Notes: generated by a model from the sequence alone, not told the origin. A stretch of 64,000 nucleotides of DNA from Frateuria flava (GCF_017837635.1 NZ_JAGJRS010000004.1:62001-126000); one strand, 5' to 3'; positions 18,398-27,302 are shown, counted from the first letter of the stretch. A program made the numbers and translations.

Positions 18398-20428
18398 ATG
18401 TCGCTCCGCCCGCTGTTGTCCCTGCTCGCCGCCGCCGTGCTCGCCGGTTGCGCCTCAAGTCCCACCTCGCCGGTCCAGGCGCCGGACGGGACTCGCGCCG
18501 ACGTGGCGATCCTGGAAACCACCGACGTTCACGCGAATGTCCTGAGCTGGGACTACTTCAAGGCCAAGGACGATCCGACCGTCGGCTACGAGCGCGTCGC
18601 CACGCTGATCCGCCGCGCGCGCGCCGAATTCGCCAACAGTTTCCTGTTCGACAGCGGCGACACCATCCAGGGCACCGTGCTGGCCGATTACCAGGCATTG
18701 GTCGCGCCGGTCGGCTGCGACCAGGAGCTGGCGATCTACAAGGCGATGGACGCGATGGGCTACGACGGTGGCACCGCCGGTAACCACGAATTCAACTACG
18801 GCCTGCCATTCCTCTCGCAGGTCACCGGCACGCCGATGGAGATCGACGGCAAGCGCACCGACCGCTGCGCCGGGCCGCATTTCCCGCTGGTGCTCGCCAA
18901 CGTGTTCGACGCCAGCACCGGCAAGCCGATCTTCAAGCCGTGGACGATGGTGAAGAAGACCATCGAAGCCTATACGCCCGACGGCAGCCGCCTGCAGGTG
19001 CCGATCAAGGTGGCGATCATCGGCTTCACGCCGCCGCCGATCCTGAAGTGGGATCAGCGCCACCTGGCAGGCAAGGTCACCGTCAGTGGCGTGGTCGAAG
19101 CGGCGCAGCGCTACCTGCCGCAGATCCAGGCGCAGCACCCGGATCTGGTGGTGGCGATCCTGCATGGCGGCCTCAACACCGCGCCCTACACCAGCGACAT
19201 GGAGAACGGCGGCTGGTACCTGGCCGGCGTGCCGGGCATCGACGTGCTGCTGCTGGGCCACTCACACACCGAGTTCCCGGGACCGCGCTATGCCGGCATG
19301 AAGGATGTGGACGCCACCCGCGGCTTCGTGCGCGGGAAGCCGGCGGTGATGGGCGGCTTCTTCGGCAAGGACCTGGGGGTCATCAAGCTGGCGCTCGAAC
19401 GCGAGCACGGCCGCTGGACGATCGACCGCGACGACACCCACAGCGAGGTGCGCCCGATCTGCCCGCAGAAGAACCCGTGCGTGCCGGCTGATCCGGCGAT
19501 CGCGCCGCTGGTGGCGCAGGCGCATGCCGCGACCGTGGCCTACGTGAACACGCCGATCGGCCGGAGCACGGTGCGCCTGTCCAGCTATTTCGCCGACGAG
19601 GGCGACATGTCTGCGCTGGCCGTGGTCAACGCCGCGCAGCGCGACTACGTGCAACGCGAGTTGCCCACGTTGCATCCGGAACTGGCTGGCGTGCCGGTAC
19701 TCGCCGCGGCAGCGGCCTTCCGCACCGGCTTTGGCGGCCCGGACGACTACACCGACGTGCCACCCGGCCCGCTCACCCTGCGCAGCGCGGCGGATCTTTA
19801 TTTCTATCCGAACACGCTCGCCGCGGTGAAGACCGACGGCGCCGGGGTCAAGGCCTGGCTGGAGAAGTCGGCCGCGCGCTTCAACCGCATCGATCCGGCG
19901 AAGACCGGCGAACAGGCGCTCATCAACACGCACGTGCCGGGTTTCAACTTCGACCAGATCCAGGGCGACCTCAGCTACGCGATCGACGTGGGCAGGCCGG
20001 TCGGCCAGCGCATCGTGTCGCTGACCTACCAGGGCAAGCCGGTCACGCCGAGCCAGCCGTTCGTCGTCGCCACCAACAACTACCGCGCCAGTGGCGGCGG
20101 CAACTTCCCCGGCCTGGACGGCAGCAACACGGTACTTGCTTCGCAGGATGGCGTACGCGAGATCGTCGCCGCCTGGCTCAAGCGCACCGGCACGCTCGAT
20201 CGCGCCGACCTGCCCGCGGCCTCCTGGCATTTCGCACCGCTGAAGACCCGCGGCCCGGTGACCTTCACCGCGGCGGCAGGCAAGCAGGGCCTCGCCGCGG
20301 CGGATGGCCTGGAGAACATCCGCCAGCTGCGCGATCAAGGCGACGGCAGCGCGGTGTATGCGATCGACCTGGGCAAGGACCTGGCCGGCGCTTCCAGACC
20401 TGCCCGTGGCCACCACACGCGCAAGTAG
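18398..20428 (+). CDS. 2',3'-cyclic-nucleotide 2'-phosphodiesterase/3'-nucleotidase (CpdB-like lipoprotein)
   Basis: 676-residue exported nucleotidase. The N-terminus is a lipoprotein signal with lipobox LAGC and acylated Cys18, so it is anchored in a membrane facing the periplasm. The metallophosphatase domain shows TTDVHANVLSWD near 41, GNHEFNYG near 128, ILHGGLN near 252 and LLGHSHTEFPG near 286, which hold the two metal ions. The C-terminal 5'-nucleotidase domain binds the base and includes YRASGGGNFPG. It would hydrolyse 2',3'-cyclic nucleotides and 3'-nucleotides to salvage nucleosides and phosphate. E. coli CpdB is soluble; the lipoprotein anchor here differs. The start ATG at 18398 is chosen because it begins the signal sequence. 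Confidence 0.92.
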   Translation: MSLRPLLSLLAAAVLAGCASSPTSPVQAPDGTRADVAILETTDVHANVLSWDYFKAKDDPTVGYERVATLIRRARAEFANSFLFDSGDTIQGTVLADYQALVAPVGCDQELAIYKAMDAMGYDGGTAGNHEFNYGLPFLSQVTGTPMEIDGKRTDRCAGPHFPLVLANVFDASTGKPIFKPWTMVKKTIEAYTPDGSRLQVPIKVAIIGFTPPPILKWDQRHLAGKVTVSGVVEAAQRYLPQIQAQHPDLVVAILHGGLNTAPYTSDMENGGWYLAGVPGIDVLLLGHSHTEFPGPRYAGMKDVDATRGFVRGKPAVMGGFFGKDLGVIKLALEREHGRWTIDRDDTHSEVRPICPQKNPCVPADPAIAPLVAQAHAATVAYVNTPIGRSTVRLSSYFADEGDMSALAVVNAAQRDYVQRELPTLHPELAGVPVLAAAAAFRTGFGGPDDYTDVPPGPLTLRSAADLYFYPNTLAAVKTDGAGVKAWLEKSAARFNRIDPAKTGEQALINTHVPGFNFDQIQGDLSYAIDVGRPVGQRIVSLTYQGKPVTPSQPFVVATNNYRASGGGNFPGLDGSNTVLASQDGVREIVAAWLKRTGTLDRADLPAASWHFAPLKTRGPVTFTAAAGKQGLAAADGLENIRQLRDQGDGSAVYAIDLGKDLAGASRPARGHHTRK

Positions 20429-20602
20429 CTTGCACGCCCCCTCCCGCCGGCAGAGGAACGGGAGGTGTGGATCCACTTGTCGTGACCAAGTGCCGCCGAC
20501 CCTCTGAGTGTCGGTGCGCAGCGCTGAAGCCGAGGGGCGCGCCGCCCGTGGCAATGCTCACCGCCTGCACGGAAAAGTCGGACCGGCAGGCGGTTCCTGC
20601 CA

Positions 20603-20631
20603 TTGACCCACCCCGGGCGACCCCGTACCGT
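20603..20631 (+). promoter_or_regulatory. threonine operon promoter
   Basis: TTGACC (20603-20608) and TACCGT (20626-20631) are spaced by exactly 17 bases. Transcription would start near 20638, immediately before the ATG of the Thr/Ile-rich leader peptide. This is the only well-spaced sigma70 match I see between cpdB and the homoserine dehydrogenase gene. Confidence 0.6.
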
Positions 20632-20638
20632 CTGGCGC

Positions 20639-20791
20639 ATGTCGCCACTTTCCACCCACCCGCGCATGCCTCCGCTTCCGGCCCTGCCGGACGCGGCCAT
20701 GCGCGCCGGCGGCGTCATGCCATCCGCCGCCGCCACGACCACGATCACCACGACCACTACCCGGTCCGGGTGGGTGTCCGTGCGCGCTTAA
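20639..20791 (+). CDS. thrL: thr operon leader peptide
   Basis: Short reading frame ending in a run of nine control codons, ACG ACC ACG ATC ACC ACG ACC ACT ACC, encoding TTTITTTTT. This is the signature of the threonine attenuator leader (E. coli ThrL has a similar Thr/Ile run). The frame has in-frame ATGs at 20639, 20666, 20699 and 20717, giving 50, 41, 30 or 24 residues. I chose 20639 because the promoter geometry places transcription start at or next to it; 20717 is the shortest alternative. When charged Thr-tRNA or Ile-tRNA is scarce the ribosome should stall on this run and let the downstream homoserine dehydrogenase genes be transcribed. It is about 100 bases before the first structural gene. 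Confidence 0.8.
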   Translation: MSPLSTHPRMPPLPALPDAAMRAGGVMPSAAATTTITTTTTRSGWVSVRA

Positions 20792-20831
20792 GCTCCATCA
20801 CGCATCGGCCCCGCCCTCGACGAGGCGGGCC
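20768..20831 (+). promoter_or_regulatory. thr attenuator: terminator-like hairpin with possible anti-terminator
   Basis: A GC-rich hairpin (20807-20831) forms from GGCCCCGCCCTCG and CGAGGCGGGCC around an A, with two single-base bulges. Upstream GGGTGGGTGTCCG (20768-20780) can pair, with G-U wobbles, to CGGCCCCGCCC (20806-20816), the left arm of that hairpin. That would be an anti-terminator, freed if the ribosome stalls on the Thr/Ile codons at 20735-20761. No T-run follows the hairpin, so termination may be Rho-helped or weak. The pairing scheme is my inference. Confidence 0.5.
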
Positions 20832-20891
20832 GGCTGCAGCACTCACCGAACCCGCCACGCGAGCCAGGGGCCTCCACCCAAGGAGGCTCAC

Positions 20892-22043
20892 GTGGACATC
20901 GTCGCTTCACCCCCCGAACGTTCCCGGCCCCGGCCGCACGCCATCGCCTCGCCGGTCCCACGCCTCCTGGCGCTGGGCGTGATCGGGCCGGGCCGCATCG
21001 GCGGCGCCCTGCTCGATCAGCTCCGCGCGGCGCGCACGCGCCTGGCCAGCCAGGCAGGCCTTGCGCTCGAATTGCGCGGCATAGCCACCCGCAGCCGCAT
21101 GTGGCTGGATTGCGACGATCCGCAACTCGACCAGCGCAACGGCGCGCAGACCTGGCGCCCGGCCGACCTCGACGTCTTTGCCGCGCACGTGCGCGGTGCA
21201 CAAGGCATGGCGATGCTGGTCGACTGCAGCGCCAGCGAAGCGGTGACCGACCGGTACGCCGGCTGGCTCGCCGCGGGCATCCACGTGGTCACGCCGAACA
21301 AGCTCGCCGGCAGCGGCCCGCTCGCACGCTGGCAGGCGATCCGCGCCGCAGCGGCGGCCGGCGCTTCGCGCTGGCGCTACGAGGCCACCGTCTGCGCCGG
21401 CCTGCCAGTGATCCAGACGCTGCGCGACCTGCTCGACACCGGCGACATCCTGCACGCCGTCGAGGGCATGTTCTCCGGCACGCTGGCCTGGCTGTGCAGC
21501 CGCTACGACGCCACCGGGCCGTTCTCCGCGCTCCTGCGCGAGGCGCATGCCCAGGGTTACACCGAGCCCGACCCGCGCGAGGATCTCTCCGGCACCGACG
21601 TGGCACGCAAGCTGGTGATCCTGGCGCGCGAGGCCGGCTGGCCGCTGTCGCTGGAGGACGTGGAGGTCGAAAGCCTGGTGCCGCCGGCGCTGGCCGCGCT
21701 TCCAGCCGACGCCTTCCTCGAGCGTCTCGGCCGGGGCGAGCTGGCCGAACTGGACGCCCCGCTGGCCGAGCGCCTCGCCCGCACGCGGCAAGCCGGCTGC
21801 GTGCTGCGCCACGTCGCCAGCCTCGACGCCCATGGCCGCGCGACGGTGCGGCTGCAAGCCCTGCCCGCGCACCATCCGTTCGTGCATGTCCGGCTCACCG
21901 ACAACGTCGTGCAACTGCGCACCGCCCGCTACTGCGACAATCCGCTGATCGTGCAGGGTCCCGGCGCCGGCCCGCAGGTCACCGCCGGCGGCGTGTTCGC
22001 CGACATGCTGCGCATCGCCGAGATCCAGGGAGCACTCGCATGA
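20892..22043 (+). CDS. homoserine dehydrogenase, stand-alone ThrA-type
   Basis: 383-residue enzyme reducing aspartate-semialdehyde to homoserine, the branch step to threonine. The NAD(P)-binding [12 protein letters not shown] lies at 29-40, then [29 protein letters not shown] and the signature [19 protein letters not shown] near 223-241. It aligns with the C-terminal half of E. coli ThrA, but the aspartokinase half is absent. The start is a GTG preceded by a perfect AGGAGG five bases away. It is the first structural gene after the Thr leader, and its stop overlaps a possible thrB ATG. The aspartokinase step must be supplied by another gene outside the window. Confidence 0.93.
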   Translation: MDIVASPPERSRPRPHAIASPVPRLLALGVIGPGRIGGALLDQLRAARTRLASQAGLALELRGIATRSRMWLDCDDPQLDQRNGAQTWRPADLDVFAAHVRGAQGMAMLVDCSASEAVTDRYAGWLAAGIHVVTPNKLAGSGPLARWQAIRAAAAAGASRWRYEATVCAGLPVIQTLRDLLDTGDILHAVEGMFSGTLAWLCSRYDATGPFSALLREAHAQGYTEPDPREDLSGTDVARKLVILAREAGWPLSLEDVEVESLVPPALAALPADAFLERLGRGELAELDAPLAERLARTRQAGCVLRHVASLDAHGRATVRLQALPAHHPFVHVRLTDNVVQLRTARYCDNPLIVQGPGAGPQVTAGGVFADMLRIAEIQGALA

Positions 22044-22063
22044 ACCTCATCAAGGATCCGCCC

Positions 22064-22993
22064 ATGTCGTCCGTCCGCACCGCCAGCGCCTTCGCCCCCG
22101 CCTGCGTGGGCAATGTAGGCGTGGGTTTCGACATCCTGGGCCACACCCTGGCCGGCGCGGGCGACCGTGCGCAGGTGTGGCGCATCGACGAACCGGTGGT
22201 GCGCATCTCGCGCATCGAGGGGGTGGTGCGCGACCTGCCGATGGACGCCGGCCGCAACACGGCCGGCGCCGCGTTGCTCGCCCTGCGCGCGGGGCTCGGG
22301 CTGGAACACGGCTTCGAACTGGTCCTGCACAAGGGCATTGCGCTGGGCTCGGGCATGGCCGGTTCGGCCGCCTCCTGCGTGGCCGCGCTGGTCGCGGCCA
22401 ACGCGCTGCTGGATGAGCCGCTGCCGCGCGAGGCGCTGTACCGCTTTGCGATGGACGGCGAAGCGGTGGCCAGCGGCGGCCGCCACGGCGACAACGTCGG
22501 CCCGCAATTGCTCGGTGGACTGGTGCTCGCGACCGCCACGCGGCTGGTGCGTATCCCGGTGCCGTCCGGCTGGCATTGCGCGCTGGTGCATCCGCATTGC
22601 GTGCTGGAAACACGCCGTGCGCGCGCGGCCCTGGCGGGCAACTACGTGCTGTCCGAGTTCGTCGCACAGAGCGCCAATCTGGCGCAGGTGATCGCCGGCT
22701 GCTGGCGCGGCGACGCGACGCTGGTGCGCGAGGGCCTGCGCGATGTGCTGGTCGAGCCGCGCCGCGCGCCGCTGGTACCCAACTTCGCCCGCGTGCAGCA
22801 GGCCGCGCTCGACCACGACGCGCTCGGCGCCAGCATCTCCGGCGCCGGCCCCAGCGTGTTCGGCTGGTTCGAGGATGCGCCCGCCGCAAAGGCCGCGGCC
22901 GAAGCGATGCGCGCGGCGTTCGCCGAGGCGGGACTGGACAGCGACGTGCTGGTCGGCCCCGTCGACGGCCCCTGCGCGCAGCTGCTCGGATGA
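22064..22993 (+). CDS. thrB: homoserine kinase
   Basis: GHMP-family kinase phosphorylating homoserine. With the ATG at 22064 it has 309 residues, the E. coli length. The protein opens [19 protein letters not shown], the first GHMP motif. The Gly-rich ATP loop is [11 protein letters not shown] near 96 and the third motif [11 protein letters not shown] near 260. Both starts have support: ATG 22064 follows AAGGA, while ATG 22040 adds eight residues, overlaps the previous stop (ATGA) and follows GGGAG. The thrC ATG overlaps this gene's TGA, so the operon is tightly coupled. The ATP loop reads GMAGSA instead of the usual GLGSSA. Confidence 0.94.
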   Translation: MSSVRTASAFAPACVGNVGVGFDILGHTLAGAGDRAQVWRIDEPVVRISRIEGVVRDLPMDAGRNTAGAALLALRAGLGLEHGFELVLHKGIALGSGMAGSAASCVAALVAANALLDEPLPREALYRFAMDGEAVASGGRHGDNVGPQLLGGLVLATATRLVRIPVPSGWHCALVHPHCVLETRRARAALAGNYVLSEFVAQSANLAQVIAGCWRGDATLVREGLRDVLVEPRRAPLVPNFARVQQAALDHDALGASISGAGPSVFGWFEDAPAAKAAAEAMRAAFAEAGLDSDVLVGPVDGPCAQLLG

Positions 22994-24294
22994 GCGCGCC
23001 GCGCTACCTGAGCACGCGCGGACATGCGCCCGCGGTGTCGCTGGACGAGGCGATCGCCGCCGGCCTGGCGCCGGGCGGCGGGCTGTACGTCCCCGAGCGC
23101 CTGCCCCGCATCGATCCCTCGGCGTTCGACCCGTACGGCGACCTGGCCGCGACCGCCACCACGTTGCTCACGCCTTTCTTCGAAAACGGCGCGTTGGCCG
23201 GGGCACTGCCCGCGATCTGCGCCGAAGCGTTCGCCTTCGACGCTCCGCTGCGCCCGCTGGCGCGCGCGGACGCCTCGCTGCTGGAGCTCTTTCACGGCCC
23301 CACCGCCGCGTTCAAGGATTTCGGCGCGCGCTTCCTCGCCGCCTGCCTGCGTCACCTGCGCAACGTCGACGCCCCGACGCTCACCATCCTGGTGGCCACC
23401 TCCGGCGACACCGGCGCCGCGGTCGGCGCCGCATTCCACCGCCAACCCGGCGTGCGCGTGGCGATCCTCTATCCGGACGGCCGTGTCTCGCCGCGCCAGG
23501 CGCACCAGCTCGGCAGCTTCGGCGACAACGTGCATGCGTTGCGCGTGGCGGGCAGCTTCGACGATTGCCAGCGCATGGTGAAGGCGGCGCTCAACGACGC
23601 GGCGCTGCAGCGCGAAGTGCCACTCAGTTCGGCCAACAGCATCAGCCTGGGCCGCCTGCTGCCGCAGATGGGCTACTACGCGCACGCGTCCCTGGGCGGG
23701 TGGCGCCGCCATGGCACGCCACTGGATTTCATCGTCCCCACCGGCAACCTCGGCAACGCCCTGGCCTGCGTGTGGGCGCGCGGCATGGGCCTGCCGATCG
23801 GCGAGGTCCGCCTGGCCTGTAACGCCAACAGCACGCTGCCGGATTTCTTCGCCGGTGCCGACTACCGCCCGCGCGATGCCATCGCCACGCTGGCCAACGC
23901 CATGGACGTGGGCGCTCCGAGCAATTTCGAACGGCTGCGCTGGACGTTCCACGACGACGAAGCACTGCGTCGCGCGCTGTGGGCCACCAGCGTCGACGAC
24001 GCGGCGATCCGCGCCACCCTGTTGCGCCACGCCCACGACCACGGCGAGGTGGTCTGCCCGCACACCGCCACTGCGCTGGCGGTGCTCGAGCAGACGCCGC
24101 GGCGCGCCGGGCACGCCTGGGCAATCGTCGCCACCGCGCATCCGGCAAAGTTCGAATCGGTGCTCGAACCCCTGCTCGGCCATCCGGTGCCGGTACCGCC
24201 CGCGTTGGCCACCATGCTCGATCGTCCGAGCCGGGCCGAGCCGATGCCCGCCGACGACACCGCGTTCGGACAATGGCTGCGGGCGCTGCGCTGA
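22990..24294 (+). CDS. thrC: threonine synthase
   Basis: 434-residue PLP enzyme that converts O-phosphohomoserine to threonine. The start [11 protein letters not shown] matches the family. The cofactor-binding lysine is Lys109 in [28 protein letters not shown] follows near 137 and [14 protein letters not shown] near 215 binds the phosphate and substrate. The length fits the shorter, bacterial thrC class. It is the last gene of the thr operon, overlapping thrB by four bases. The downstream CPBP gene begins 116 bases later, so it may have its own promoter. Confidence 0.96.
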   Translation: MSAPRYLSTRGHAPAVSLDEAIAAGLAPGGGLYVPERLPRIDPSAFDPYGDLAATATTLLTPFFENGALAGALPAICAEAFAFDAPLRPLARADASLLELFHGPTAAFKDFGARFLAACLRHLRNVDAPTLTILVATSGDTGAAVGAAFHRQPGVRVAILYPDGRVSPRQAHQLGSFGDNVHALRVAGSFDDCQRMVKAALNDAALQREVPLSSANSISLGRLLPQMGYYAHASLGGWRRHGTPLDFIVPTGNLGNALACVWARGMGLPIGEVRLACNANSTLPDFFAGADYRPRDAIATLANAMDVGAPSNFERLRWTFHDDEALRRALWATSVDDAAIRATLLRHAHDHGEVVCPHTATALAVLEQTPRRAGHAWAIVATAHPAKFESVLEPLLGHPVPVPPALATMLDRPSRAEPMPADDTAFGQWLRALR

Positions 24295-24410
24295 GCGGCA
24301 CCTTCGCGATGCCGGGAGCGGCAAAAAGGTTGAACCCGGATACGCCCCTGTGACGATGGGCATCCGGCCGAACGAGCTATTTACGCCGCGGCGGCAAAGC
24401 CCCGATCCTC

Positions 24411-25205
24411 GTGGCGAGCCAGCCGGCCTACACCGTGGCATCCAGGACACTGCAAGGGCTGGGCCTGGACAAGCCATGGCTCGCGCCGCTGCCGGTGGTG
24501 TTCCTGGTGCTGGTGACCTGGGCCTGCCTGCGGCTGCGCAGGGAACCGCTCGCCGCGGTCGGGCTTCATCTGGATCGTGCCTGGGCGCGCGACGTCCTCG
24601 GCGGGGCGGCACTGGGCACTGCCCTGATCCTGGCCGTGGCAGGCCTGATCGCGCTGGCCGGCGGCGTCCGCTTCCACCTCGATCCGGCCCGCGGCCTGGG
24701 CGCGCTGGCCATGGGCGCATGGGCGTTCACCTGGGTCGCGCTGCTGGAAGAACTGCTCTTCCGCGGCTTCGTGTTCCAGCGCCTGATCGACGGCCTCGGC
24801 CGCTGGCCCGCACTGCTGGCGATGGCGCTACTGTTCGCGCTCGCGCACTGGGGCAATCCCGGCATGGACGGGCCGACCCTGGCGTGGGCCACGGTCGACA
24901 CCGTGCTTGGCGCGCTCCTGCTGGGCCTGACCTACCTGCGCACCGGCTCGCTGGCGCTGCCGATCGGCATCCACTTCGGCTGGAACTGGGCCCAAGGCGC
25001 GCTGCTCGGCTTCGACGTGAGCGGCTTCGGCCAGCCCGGTTGGCTGTTGCCGGAGCTGCTGGACAAACCGCAGTGGCTCACTGGCGGCGCCTTCGGCCCG
25101 GAAGCGAGCGTTTTCGCGGTGTGGGTGGATGCCCTCGCCGTGGGGCTGATGTGGAAATGGAAGGGCCGGGCGAACACGCGTTCGACGGCGCTCGCGTCCG
25201 CGTAG
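24411..25205 (+). CDS. CPBP-family intramembrane glutamic protease
   Basis: 264-residue membrane protein with about seven hydrophobic segments. The CPBP/Rce1 signature is present: LLEELLFRGFVFQRL (Glu113, Glu114, Arg118), then LFALAHWGNP and GIHFGWNWAQG near 186, whose Glu and His residues form the active site. Substrates are unknown; in bacteria these proteins often process or protect against small secreted peptides. The start is a GTG at 24411. It follows thrC by 116 bases and is convergent with the lipase gene. Nothing in the neighbourhood names its target. Confidence 0.87.
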   Translation: MASQPAYTVASRTLQGLGLDKPWLAPLPVVFLVLVTWACLRLRREPLAAVGLHLDRAWARDVLGGAALGTALILAVAGLIALAGGVRFHLDPARGLGALAMGAWAFTWVALLEELLFRGFVFQRLIDGLGRWPALLAMALLFALAHWGNPGMDGPTLAWATVDTVLGALLLGLTYLRTGSLALPIGIHFGWNWAQGALLGFDVSGFGQPGWLLPELLDKPQWLTGGAFGPEASVFAVWVDALAVGLMWKWKGRANTRSTALASA

Positions 25206-25278
25206 TTGTCTGGCCCAAACGGCGGGTTGCGCTGCGGGTCAGGGTTGCAAGTGGGTGGCCGATGGCCGCCTGTCGACC

Positions 25279-26442
25279 TCACCCAAGGACCGCCAGCGCC
25301 CGGTGAGCGGCGATGGCCAGCGACTGGTAAAGCAGGCCCAGCACCCAACGGATGAAATCCACCGTCAGCGCGGCGCCCGCCACCGTCCGGCGGCCCAGGA
25401 AGCGGAAGATGGCAAGCACGATGGTCTGGAGATAAACCGAGATCTCGGCTGACAACTGTGCGCCCCGGGCCAGCAACATCGCCAGGTAATCGAGCACGGT
25501 CAGGCTGGCGGTCAGGCCGGCGCTAACGCCGGTGAGCACCAGCAGCGACGCCTTGCCCAGCAGCCAGGTAAGCGCCTTGCAGATCATCGCGAGCGCCCAG
25601 GTGCTTCCCATTACGATGCCGCTGCTGCCTGCGCTGGCCTGTTCCAGCCACAGCTGCACGTTCATCTTGTGGTCGGTGCTGAGGTCGCGGTTGCGCAATG
25701 CGGACCAGCTCAAGTCGGCAACGCCCGGGACGTAGCTCGCGTGCATCTTGTGCGCATCAAAGCTGATCAGGCCCCTGGCACCGTTACCCAGTTGATATCC
25801 CGCCGACGCGGCCGATACGTGGAAGAACGGAAACAGCGGAATCATTGGGACCGGATCGGCACAATGGAAAGTCCGGTAGACGTTTTCCCTGCCCAGACGG
25901 GCATCGAGCCCGCGCGCGAACGCCGCGGTCCCCACGCGCGGCGAACCGAAGGTGTACAGGCGCACTTTGCCGGCGCCGATGCTGGAGAGGTGGTCCGCGC
26001 TGAGCGTCGCCAGCGCTCCTCCGAGGCTGTGCCCGACGCAATGGATCTCGGTCGGATTGCGCCCGCGCAGGAATTGGCCTATTTCGGATGCGAATGATTT
26101 CCAGGTGTGGTGAAAACCGGCGTGCACCAGCTCACCGCCCGGGCCCCGCTCGACGCCGATGGTGCCGTTGGTCAACCAGTCGACCAGGACATCGGTACCG
26201 CGCGTGGCAATGAGGACTTCACCCTTTCGCTGCCCGGTGCCTTCGGCGATGTATCCGAAACCACTGCGCACCTTGCAGACGTACAAACCGCCAGACAGGC
26301 CCTCGAACCGCGATTCGGCATGGAAAAGGTCCTCGCTGCCCAGCCTGTCGTGTCGCGCCGCGGCCTGGTTCAGGGTCTGCGTCCGCAGGACATAGACGCC
26401 ACGGGCCATGGCCGCGGCTTGTTGCGCTGTCAATGCACTCAT
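25279..26442 (-). CDS. class-3 lipase-like protein, candidate antibacterial effector
   Basis: 387-residue alpha/beta hydrolase of the lipase class-3 type. RGTDVLVDW (81-89) is the oxyanion region, VGHSLGGALATL holds nucleophile Ser139, ADPVPMIP probably supplies the catalytic Asp near 196, and HKMHASYVPG near 231 a His. No signal peptide is present. After about residue 275 there are several hydrophobic or amphipathic helices (for example ASLLVLTGVSAGLTASLTVL), unusual for a plain cytoplasmic lipase. The start ATG at 26442 follows a strong GGGAGGA site; the longer frame is rejected. The gene lies 25 bases after an exported small protein. Phospholipase effectors of type VI secretion have this plan (lipase plus exported immunity protein), but no secretion genes are in the window. 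Confidence 0.8.
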   Translation of the reverse strand: MSALTAQQAAAMARGVYVLRTQTLNQAAARHDRLGSEDLFHAESRFEGLSGGLYVCKVRSGFGYIAEGTGQRKGEVLIATRGTDVLVDWLTNGTIGVERGPGGELVHAGFHHTWKSFASEIGQFLRGRNPTEIHCVGHSLGGALATLSADHLSSIGAGKVRLYTFGSPRVGTAAFARGLDARLGRENVYRTFHCADPVPMIPLFPFFHVSAASAGYQLGNGARGLISFDAHKMHASYVPGVADLSWSALRNRDLSTDHKMNVQLWLEQASAGSSGIVMGSTWALAMICKALTWLLGKASLLVLTGVSAGLTASLTVLDYLAMLLARGAQLSAEISVYLQTIVLAIFRFLGRRTVAGAALTVDFIRWVLGLLYQSLAIAAHRALAVLG

Positions 26443-26467
26443 GAAACATCCTCCCTGATGATGGCTG

Positions 26468-26938
26468 TCATTGCGGTTCGCAAATGCCGAAAACTTCGCC
26501 CCGGCGTTGTGGCTCGGATTCCAACCGGCACACCAGGCGGATGGGACGGCCAAGCTCATCGTTTTCGCGATAATCGCCCTTATTGAAAAACCAGCCGTCG
26601 TACGTCTTGCCCTGATAGGTAATGAGCAGGGTCTGGCGCACATTCGGCTCATGGGGCAAAAGAGAGGCCGAAAGCGACCGCCCCCAGATCACGGGCAGGG
26701 AGAACGCACCCTCCGCGTCGGTAGCTGCGTGGTCGCCGCCTTTCTGGTTCTTCCAGGACCATTCGTAGCTGCGCTCGATGACCGCACCCTCGACCGGTTT
26801 GCCGTGATCGAGCACCACGCCTGTCACGGCGGAAAACAGGCATTTCTTTCCCATGGCACGGGCCTCGTCGATGACTAACAAGAAAAAAGCACACAAAAGC
26901 GGCGCGACGATCCAGCGTCGCGCACGTGAAAGTGTCAT
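26468..26938 (-). CDS. small exported protein, possible immunity partner of the lipase
   Basis: 156-residue protein of unknown family; I do not recognise a named domain with certainty, though it resembles DUF6795-type proteins. The N-terminus (RARRWIVAPLLCAFFLLVID) is a signal peptide ending around EARA. The mature part starts GKKCLFSAVTGVVLDHGKPV, with a carboxypeptidase-regulatory-like beta segment (GKPVEGAVIERSYEW, then ATDAEGAFSLPV). It contains three or four cysteines. It would be periplasmic. The stop lies 25 bases before the lipase start, so both are co-transcribed with the exported protein first. An exported partner is what is expected if the lipase acts on periplasmic membrane leaflets and the cell must protect itself; this is inference. 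Confidence 0.74.
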   Translation of the reverse strand: MTLSRARRWIVAPLLCAFFLLVIDEARAMGKKCLFSAVTGVVLDHGKPVEGAVIERSYEWSWKNQKGGDHAATDAEGAFSLPVIWGRSLSASLLPHEPNVRQTLLITYQGKTYDGWFFNKGDYRENDELGRPIRLVCRLESEPQRRGEVFGICEPQ

Positions 26939-27302
26939 ATGGGTCGCCCTGTCGGGACGGGCGAACTGGCCGAGCTGCGCCGGGCGCGTCCGCATGCTGC
27001 CTTTGCCATGGAATCCCCCGCGGTCAACGTCCGTGAATAATCCGCAGTCGCCTGAATAGCAAAGTGCCTCCGCCCTCGCAAGTCGCACTACACCGGTCTT
27101 TGCGTAAGCCTCCGGTTGGGTCCGACCGAAGTCCGAAGGTCGGTGGTCGCCGTTCTGCGGGTGCGCCGATTCTCCGCGAGCGGATTCGCACACACCTTCC
27201 GCGCCCTCCTGCAGCCGGGTATCGGCCAACGCCCGCGATTGAGGTCGCGGCCTATGGCTTCGCTTCTGCATACTTGGCGCACCAACCCACGCAGGAAGCC
27301 CC
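26939..27302. other. 364-base divergent intergenic region
   Basis: Space between the lipase/partner operon (leftward) and the DUF4303 gene (rightward). It should hold both promoters. The clearest structure is the inverted repeat CCGACC (27122-27127) and GGTCGG (27138-27143), a possible operator. A longer in-frame extension of the exported protein crosses part of it but has low-quality sequence. I see no RNA gene. Confidence 0.5.

Noticed and set aside
20471-20490. CACTTG/CAAGTG inverted repeat after cpdB as a terminator
   Set aside because: A 6-bp stem with a 7-base loop and no T-run is too weak; it could also be a chance palindrome.
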